This document shows positions 6,664 to 11,549 of a stretch of DNA of 11,549 nucleotides, piece after piece. Under the pieces are notes generated by a model that saw only the letters and a list, made by a program, of their open reading frames with translations, had not been told where the DNA came from and did not search any database. Made by a program: the position numbers and the translations under genes. Source of the DNA: JBBIRT01 sp037441725 (GTDB lineage: Bacteria > Desulfobacterota > BSN033 > UBA1163); assembly GCA_037441725.1 (NCBI GenBank), contig JBBIRT010000103.1, forward strand, positions 1-11,549. The letters run 5' to 3'. The stretch's first letter is position 1; each line of letters starts with the position of its first letter.

Positions 6664-7842
6664 CTAAAGATCAAAATGGGAAAGTTGTTCAAGAACATAT
6701 CTTCGAATGACCTGTGGTTTAGGAAGGTCCAAGAGGATCTTTCCATTTTGGACGAAAGGAATGAGAATCTCTTCAAATTGACCACCGCAGGTACAGGGAT
6801 TCAAACTTGGATGGGAGGAATCTTCTCGATTTTGAAAAGGGACCATCTGATCCTGAAAACACCTTGTACACCGCATGACGCTCTTTGCCCCTGACATCTT
6901 TCCCCTCTTCGCCAGGGGTTTCCCCTCAATCTCAATGATATCCATCGCAAAGTCGATCACCCGGGCATTGGTGATGGATGTCCCCACGCCATAGGCGTCC
7001 ACCACTGGATTGAGGGCAAGGATTCTCTTCTCATCTAATCCCCCGCTGACATAAATTTGGACATGACCAAATCCCCTCAAGTTTAATTCCCAACGGATCT
7101 CTTCGATAATCTTTATCAAATCACCCCTCCTGGAACTGGGGGTATCTAATCTTATTCCAAAAAGCCTTTTTCCGAGAGCCTCAGCCACCCGAATCGCCTC
7201 AATCTTCTCATCATTAAAGGTATCGATCAGTGAAACCCTTTTCACTTTAGGAGAAATCACCTCATCAAAGGCTTTTGTAGCTTCAACCGTATCCCCCATA
7301 ATGAGAATTAAGGCATGGGGCATGGTCCCTGAAGGTTCCTCCTCAATCAATTCAGCATCCTTTACGACCGAAACCCCATCACACCCCCCAATGAAGGCAC
7401 TCCTTTCTACCATGGGAGCGATGGCAGGATGGATACGCCTTGCCCCAAAACTGATCACACTTCTGCCATCAGCGGCCTTTTTACAGCGAGCGGCTTTGGT
7501 CGCTACTCCGGAGGCTTGGCAAAGTAATCCGAGGATAGAGGTCTCGTAGAGACCAAAATCGGTGTACATCCCCTCAATCTCCATTACCGGCTCATAGGCC
7601 CGGAAGATAGTCCCCTCTCTCATGGTCCTGGCATTGACTTTCAAATCCTTTAATAAATAAGCCACCTCCTCAATCCCTGCCAGGACACCCCATCCATAAT
7701 CCTCAGGGAATCGTTTAGCAATAAATTCTGCCTTCACCCATTTATCAATCTTTTTAGCCTTGAGGATTTCCAAGGTTCTCGTGAAATAGACATCTGTATA
7801 CTTGCCGGCCTTAATATCTTTTGGATCAGCAATGTGGAACAT
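6664..7842 (-). CDS. pncB: Nicotinate phosphoribosyltransferase, archaeal-like with zinc-knuckle tail
   Basis: The start at 7842 (392 aa) is chosen because GGAG lies eight bases upstream and MFHIADPKDI fits the family; an upstream in-frame start at 7947 would cross the predicted promoter. The enzyme converts nicotinate and PRPP to nicotinate mononucleotide with ATP hydrolysis in NAD salvage. Visible family marks are YTDVYF (15-20), EGTIF (76-80), GARRIHP (133-139), SGTMPHAL (171-178, with a conserved His), DT (207-208), VSGGLD (265-270) and the phosphate-binding YGVGTSIT (284-291). A four-cysteine knuckle follows: Cys325, Cys328, Cys350 and Cys352, as in the archaeal-type subgroup. It is shorter than the E. 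coli-type enzyme's layout and differs from it. It is probably co-transcribed with the downstream radical SAM gene. Confidence 0.9.
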   Translation of the reverse strand: MFHIADPKDIKAGKYTDVYFTRTLEILKAKKIDKWVKAEFIAKRFPEDYGWGVLAGIEEVAYLLKDLKVNARTMREGTIFRAYEPVMEIEGMYTDFGLYETSILGLLCQASGVATKAARCKKAADGRSVISFGARRIHPAIAPMVERSAFIGGCDGVSVVKDAELIEEEPSGTMPHALILIMGDTVEATKAFDEVISPKVKRVSLIDTFNDEKIEAIRVAEALGKRLFGIRLDTPSSRRGDLIKIIEEIRWELNLRGFGHVQIYVSGGLDEKRILALNPVVDAYGVGTSITNARVIDFAMDIIEIEGKPLAKRGKMSGAKSVMRCTRCFQDQMVPFQNREDSSHPSLNPCTCGGQFEEILIPFVQNGKILLDLPKPQVIRRYVLEQLSHFDL

Positions 7843-8218
7843 AGTTCTTTCTCCAGAAAGAAGGTAGAATTTATTTTTATATAACAGAAATTTACCACCT
7901 CTGTCTATAAAAATATTAAATGTCAGGAAGAGGGTTTTGGCATTCAAATTGCTCAGATAGAATCATTCATTTAATTTAATTCAGGCAACTAAATCATAAG
8001 ATCAAATTAAGAAATTTTTTCCATAAGTTCGAATCCAGGCCCTTCAAGAGGATTAAAAAAGAGGGGTTATAAAGTTTCAGTTTTGTTAGACCTGCACATT
8101 TTTGAAACGCCCCTGCTGGGTAATGAAATCGATCAAAATCATGAAAACTCCATGTAAATCATAGGGAATTGAAAAAAGTAGAGAAACCTTCATGATCAAA
8201 CAGGAATAAAGGAATTTT
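7843..8218. other. Divergent intergenic region with an imperfect inverted repeat
   Basis: These 376 AT-rich bases separate the nicotinate PRTase (minus) from the M23-like fragment (plus). They contain the PRTase promoter (7878-7907) and an interrupted inverted repeat: GGGG (8063-8066) and GTTTCA (8074-8079) against TGAAAC (8103-8108) and CCCC (8110-8113), with an uneven internal loop and a 23-base apical loop. There is no T-run after it, so it does not look like a terminator. No coding frame or recognised RNA family is seen. Plus-strand promoter signals for 8219 are weak. Confidence 0.5.
7878..7907 (-). promoter_or_regulatory. Predicted promoter of the nicotinate PRTase-radical SAM unit
   Basis: On the minus strand TAGACA (-35, 7907-7902; one mismatch) is followed after 18 bases by TATATA (-10, 7883-7878). 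A start near 7871 would give a leader of about 29 bases containing the GGAG ribosome site. Confidence 0.45.
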
Positions 8219-8617
8219 ATGGAAAAGGATTGTTTGAATATCCTGGTGATGACTCGTCCTGATGCTGGGATGAGAAGTCTTAAGATAAAGAGAGAGACCT
8301 TTAAACTCTTAGTTTATCTTCTCGCCTTTTTCCAACTCGCCATGATTTTTTTCTTTTGTGATTACATCCAGCAAAAAAAGAAGGCCCTATGGCTAAATCA
8401 ATTGCGTGAAGAATCCGAATTCCAGAGAAACCAGATTCGATTGTTTTCATCCCAGATCGAAGAACTGGAAAAAAAATTTATAAAGTTGAAAGAACTCGAC
8501 CAGAAGATACGGATCATTGCCAACCTTCAAGAAGATGTCAATCCTCACCCATTCATTGGGATTGGGGGATCCTCCTCATGGCTCCCCCATGGAAACAGAG
8601 AAAGACCTCCTGACTAA
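8219..8617 (+). CDS. Membrane-anchored coiled-coil protein; N-terminal part of an M23-type peptidase, probably truncated
   Basis: The 132-aa product has a short cytoplasmic head (1-27), one transmembrane helix (about 29-49), and a periplasmic coiled coil (54-98), then KIRIIANL and GIGG (114-117). This order closely resembles the first third of deltaproteobacterial M23 (LytM-like) murein peptidases, which continue for well over 100 more residues to an HxxxD/HxH zinc site. No such domain exists here. After GIGG the frame gives a low-complexity SSSWLPHGNRERPPD end. Adding one base in the G5 run (8564-8568) would instead give DPPHGSPMETEKDLLTN, which looks more like a natural continuation. AAAGGA lies before the ATG. 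It may be a pseudogene or a surviving small coiled-coil membrane protein; the stop overlaps the convergent emrB stop in CTAA. Confidence 0.6.
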   Translation: MEKDCLNILVMTRPDAGMRSLKIKRETFKLLVYLLAFFQLAMIFFFCDYIQQKKKALWLNQLREESEFQRNQIRLFSSQIEELEKKFIKLKELDQKIRIIANLQEDVNPHPFIGIGGSSSWLPHGNRERPPD

Positions 8618-10164
8618 CCCCTCTTCTTTAAAAATTGGCCATTGCGGATCCACAGGGTTGGAATAATCCCAGCAGCAATAATAATTCCTGCTACGATAAA
8701 GGCATCATCAAAGGCACGGACGGTGGTCTGCTTCTGAATCCATAACGTCAGCAAAGTCTGCCCTTTTTCGATCACTTCGGTAGGGGAATACCCTGCTTTT
8801 AGAATCATTTCCTGCATGATGGATAAGACTCGATTGACAGGAAAGGAGAAGGTATTGTTGATCTGCTCCATAAAATGGAAATAATGAAAAAACTCTCGCC
8901 TCTGTAAAATCGTTCCCATCAAAGCAATACCAAATGCACCTCCTACCTGCATATTTACGGTCAGGAGTCCTGATGCAATGCTGGTCTTTCCTCTCGGGAT
9001 GGCGTTGAGCGCCGTGCTCATCAAAGGAGCGTTGATCAAACCCATCCCGGTCCCCCTGATGACCTGTGTCCATAAAAAGAACCAGTAATCTGAATTGAGG
9101 GATAGATCTTTATAGATATAGAGGGAGAAACCTGTCAAAAGCATCCCCAGAAATAAAGGGATTCGAGGCCCAATCCGATCTGAAATGATTCCTGAAAGAG
9201 GAGAGATGATGGCAATGGTAATGGCCGTTGGGACTAAAATAAATCCTGTGCGAAAAGCCGTATAACCCATCAAACTCTGTAAAAAGAGGGGAAGAAGGAA
9301 CATCGAGCCAAAGATCGCTACCGCTCTTAAAAAATTAATAATATTAGCCATCAGAAAATTATGAATGGCAAATAGACGGAGGTCAATGATTGGATCCTCT
9401 TTGAAAATCCCTGTAATGAGAAATGGGATGAGCCCAAGGATACTGATCCCAAAGCAAGAGAGGATGTAGTCAGAGTTCCACCCCTCTCTCTGGCCTTGTG
9501 TCAGGGCAATGAGCAGACCAGCAAGAAAAACTGAGAAACTGACAAATCCAATAAGATCAAAACTCTTATCCCGTCGGGTTGGCTCAGAGGGAGAAAGAAT
9601 GAGATGGGCTGCCAAAATCGCTATGACCCCTACTGGTAGATTAATATAAAAGACAGATCTCCAGTTTACTTCATCGACCAAATAACCACCGAGGAATGGC
9701 CCTACAGCAGGACCGACCATCATTCCAATAGACCAGACCCCCATGGCAGTTCCTCTCTCTTGAGGAGGAAAGGTTTCTGAAACCAATGTCAATCCCGTTG
9801 GCATCATGGCCCCTCCCCCAATGGCCTGAAGTATTCGGAAAATGATAAGAGAGTCTTTTCCCCAAGCTGCGCCGCATAGGGCAGATCCTAAAACAAACAG
9901 GACCAAACTGCCCATGAAAACCTTTTTTAAACCCATGACCTCTCTCAGCCAACTTGTTGCTGGCATGGAGATGGCAAAGGCGATCATGAATCCTGTAACC
10001 ACCCACTCAATCTGGTCAACGGTGGTCCCAAAATTGGCCATAATTTTTGGAAGGGCGACATTGACAATGGTATTGTCTAAAATAGCCATGAAGCTACTCA
10101 GGATCACGACGATCAGAACAGACCATTTTCTTTGATGGCTTTTTTGAAAAAGATGATTTTCCAT
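8614..10164 (-). CDS. emrB: DHA2-family multidrug efflux MFS permease (EmrB/QacA type)
   Basis: The 516-aa protein matches the 14-helix DHA2 drug:H+ antiporter family in length and motifs. LDNTIVNVALP (29-39) in helix 1 is motif D1 with the membrane-embedded Asp30. GLKKVFMG (78-85) is a degenerate loop 2-3 motif A, RILQAIGGGAMMPTG (110-124) covers motif B, and GPAVGPFLGG (151-160) is the antiporter motif C, followed by NWRSVFYINLPVG. Helices continue to about residue 507 with a basic KKRG tail. It works in the inner membrane with the EmrA adaptor encoded 18 bases upstream, exporting hydrophobic compounds, normally via an outer-membrane TolC not seen here. No strong ribosome site precedes the ATG, so translation may depend on coupling with emrA. 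Substrates cannot be predicted. Confidence 0.94.
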   Translation of the reverse strand: MENHLFQKSHQRKWSVLIVVILSSFMAILDNTIVNVALPKIMANFGTTVDQIEWVVTGFMIAFAISMPATSWLREVMGLKKVFMGSLVLFVLGSALCGAAWGKDSLIIFRILQAIGGGAMMPTGLTLVSETFPPQERGTAMGVWSIGMMVGPAVGPFLGGYLVDEVNWRSVFYINLPVGVIAILAAHLILSPSEPTRRDKSFDLIGFVSFSVFLAGLLIALTQGQREGWNSDYILSCFGISILGLIPFLITGIFKEDPIIDLRLFAIHNFLMANIINFLRAVAIFGSMFLLPLFLQSLMGYTAFRTGFILVPTAITIAIISPLSGIISDRIGPRIPLFLGMLLTGFSLYIYKDLSLNSDYWFFLWTQVIRGTGMGLINAPLMSTALNAIPRGKTSIASGLLTVNMQVGGAFGIALMGTILQRREFFHYFHFMEQINNTFSFPVNRVLSIMQEMILKAGYSPTEVIEKGQTLLTLWIQKQTTVRAFDDAFIVAGIIIAAGIIPTLWIRNGQFLKKRG

Positions 10165-10182
10165 CTTTAATCAAGACTGATG

Positions 10183-11484
10183 CTATGAGCTGGTTTCTAT
10201 GGCGACAACCACCATCATTCCAGGTTTAAGAAGGTTTTTTGGATCTTTAACAAAGATTCTCACTGGAAGGCGGTGGGTAATCTTAATAAAATTTCCAGAG
10301 GGATTATCCGAAGGAAGCAGTGCAAATTCGGATAGGGCAGCGGCACCAATTGACTCAACCCTCCCTTCAAAATGGTTGTGAGGAAAGGCATCGGCTTCAA
10401 CACTCACTCTCGCCCCCTTATGAATTCGTCGTATTTTTGTCTCTTCAATATTGGCCACCACCCATTTATCTGCTGGATCATTGACCACTAAAATCGGCTG
10501 ACCCGGTTGAACCATCTGTCCTTCTTCACAAAATCGCTTTGAGACCACCCCGTGGATGGGGCTGATGATTGAGGTTTCTTGAAAACGAATTTTAGCCAAT
10601 TGATAGCTGGCTTCAGCCTCTTTTACCTTGGCCTTGAGGAGTTCAATATTTCCTTCCTGAAGGAGGATCTGTTTCTTTTCCTCTTCGGCCAGACTTAGAT
10701 TGATCCGTGCTTTTTGAAGGAGCTGTTCAGCCAATTGAATATTTTGTTGCTTTAAGTTGATGGACCTAAGATTGGCTTTTGCCAAATCGAGTTGGGAACG
10801 GGCCTCACGTTCATTTTCAAGTGAGACTTCATACTTGCTCTTGGCAACTTGAAAATTCGTCTCGGAAGTATCCCTTGCATTTTCTGGAATATATCTCTGC
10901 CGAAAAAGGGCCTCAGCCCTCAAAAATTCCTTTGCTGCATTTTCCATCGTGGCCTTGGCCTCTGTGACTTTGGCCATGGCCGCCTTGTGGTTAGCTTGAG
11001 CGCACTCAATCTCTTTATAGACTCGCTCTCTCTGGAGCTCCGCGTCCTCTTTGGCTAATTGAAGCCCTTCCTGGGCCTCATGGAAAGAGGCCTTTGCCGT
11101 CTCAATCCCCCGATAAATGCGCTCTTTAGTTAAAGAAAGTTGTGTAATGGCTTTAGACAGTTCATGCCGGGCAATTTCAAGGTTGGCATGAGCTTGTGAC
11201 AGGGCTTCTTCGTAATCCTTCTTTTCAATCTCAATAAGAACCTGTCCTGCCTGGACAGAATCGCCTTCGTCTACTAAGAGCTTAGCTATTCTTCCTGTTA
11301 CTTTTGAACTTAGATAGATAAGGTTCCCTTTGACCTGAGCATCATCCGTGGAGACATAGTGCCATCGAAAAATCAACCATCTCCCCCCAAAATACGTGAT
11401 CAACCCCAAAAAGGAGATTAGTACAACCAGGAAGATAATTTTTTTATATAGCTTATTAAAAGAATTGACAATCCTCTCCCTCAT
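10183..11484 (-). CDS. emrA: EmrA/HlyD-family periplasmic adaptor with extended coiled-coil hairpin
   Basis: I choose the ATG at 11484 (433 aa, MRERIVNSFNKLYKK), preceded by GGTGATGGG; in-frame ATG at 11511 and TTG at 11526 would add 9 or 14 residues and cannot be excluded. One transmembrane helix (about 15-34) anchors it in the inner membrane. STDDAQVKGN (45-54) and the biotinyl-lipoyl half (about 55-90) open the adaptor, residues about 92-300 form a long alpha-hairpin, SPIHGVVSKR (308-317) closes the lipoyl domain, and a beta-barrel follows (WVVANIEE, then LPVRI) ending in KPGMMVVV. It links the EmrB pump to an outer-membrane channel. The usual EmrA is near 390 aa; the surplus lies in the hairpin, where a 32-residue segment appears duplicated. 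It is the first gene of the pair in the window. Confidence 0.92.
   Translation of the reverse strand: MRERIVNSFNKLYKKIIFLVVLISFLGLITYFGGRWLIFRWHYVSTDDAQVKGNLIYLSSKVTGRIAKLLVDEGDSVQAGQVLIEIEKKDYEEALSQAHANLEIARHELSKAITQLSLTKERIYRGIETAKASFHEAQEGLQLAKEDAELQRERVYKEIECAQANHKAAMAKVTEAKATMENAAKEFLRAEALFRQRYIPENARDTSETNFQVAKSKYEVSLENEREARSQLDLAKANLRSINLKQQNIQLAEQLLQKARINLSLAEEEKKQILLQEGNIELLKAKVKEAEASYQLAKIRFQETSIISPIHGVVSKRFCEEGQMVQPGQPILVVNDPADKWVVANIEETKIRRIHKGARVSVEADAFPHNHFEGRVESIGAAALSEFALLPSDNPSGNFIKITHRLPVRIFVKDPKNLLKPGMMVVVAIETSS
10936..11127 (-). repeat. Tandem 96-base coding duplication in the emrA hairpin
   Basis: EmrA residues 120-151 (KERIYRGIETAKAS...) and 152-183 (RERVYKEIECAQAN...) align without gaps at a 32-residue offset. 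They share ER, Y, IE and several Ala positions (about one third identity by eye), with conservative K/R and I/V changes elsewhere. The two halves are at 11032-11127 and 10936-11031. Divergence indicates an old duplication, or convergent heptad patterning. Confidence 0.5.
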
Positions 11485-11503
11485 CCCATCACCATTGGAA
11501 TTA

Positions 11504-11542
11504 AATTTCATCAATTGCAGACACAATATAAGGTATGACCTT
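11504..11542 (-). promoter_or_regulatory. Possible promoter/operator upstream of emrA
   Basis: An inverted repeat AAGGT-N3-ACCTT (11530-11542) overlaps the upstream edge of a TATATT box (minus strand, 11530-11525) just before emrA. This is the usual place for a repressor operator over a -10 element, but the arms are only five bases and the -35 region is beyond or at the window edge. No regulator gene is visible. Confidence 0.25.
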
Positions 11543-11549
11543 TTTAAAA

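Noticed and set aside
6653..6666. AGAAGA-TC-TCTTCT inverted repeat at the PRTase stop as a terminator between PRTase and radical SAM genes.
   Set aside because: The loop is only two bases, the stem is AT-rich and no T-run follows on the minus strand, so co-transcription is more likely.
7843..7947. N-terminal extension of the nicotinate PRTase by 35 residues.
   Set aside because: The extension is not family-like, lies across the predicted promoter, and the ATG at 7842 has a well-placed GGAG.
8022..8040. GTTCGAATCC at 8027-8036, resembling a tRNA T-loop.
   Set aside because: The five bases on either side (ATAAG / CCAGG) do not pair, and no anticodon arm or acceptor stem is found upstream.
8614..11549. 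Insertion sequence or transposon ends flanking the efflux genes.
   Set aside because: No transposase, terminal inverted repeat or target duplication is visible in the window; only one flank is present.

Overview
The window looks like ordinary chromosome from a moderately AT-rich Gram-negative bacterium. The order lysM-domain gene > dprA > topA, the deltaproteobacterial style of the LysM, methyltransferase and M23-like proteins, and an AmmeMemoRadiSam-type radical SAM enzyme suggest a member of the former Deltaproteobacteria (Desulfobacterota and relatives). This is an inference from protein style, not a database result.

Layout. (1) Positions 1-2423, minus strand: a LysM envelope protein with its own promoter and terminator, then the DNA-uptake/recombination gene dprA, then the 5' end of topA, which runs off the left edge. 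(2) 2620-5575, plus strand: a TrmN6-like methyltransferase, a long-chain polyprenyl diphosphate synthase (quinone side chain or undecaprenyl-type precursor), a cytosolic thioredoxin and an exported TlpA/ResA-like thioredoxin lipoprotein. (3) 5602-7907, minus strand: an archaeal-type nicotinate phosphoribosyltransferase with a C-terminal zinc knuckle, followed by the AmmeMemoRadiSam radical SAM protein, probably one transcript. (4) 8219-8617, plus strand: the membrane anchor and coiled-coil start of an M23-type envelope peptidase with no catalytic domain, which appears truncated. (5) 8614-11549, minus strand: an EmrA/EmrB-type drug-efflux pair (periplasmic adaptor plus 14-helix MFS pump). Its 3' end overlaps the stop codon of the truncated gene.

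How the parts fit: region 1 is envelope plus DNA metabolism, region 2 combines isoprenoid/quinone supply with thiol-disulfide chemistry, region 3 is NAD salvage linked to a radical SAM enzyme of poorly defined role, and region 5 is a self-contained efflux cassette. I found no CRISPR array, tRNA, rRNA, transposase or attachment site. I did not find a clearly new multi-gene system. The points most worth following are the truncated/frameshifted M23-like gene at the efflux cassette junction, the nicotinate PRTase-radical SAM pairing, the apparently near-leaderless start of the prenyl synthase, and an internal duplication in the EmrA hairpin.
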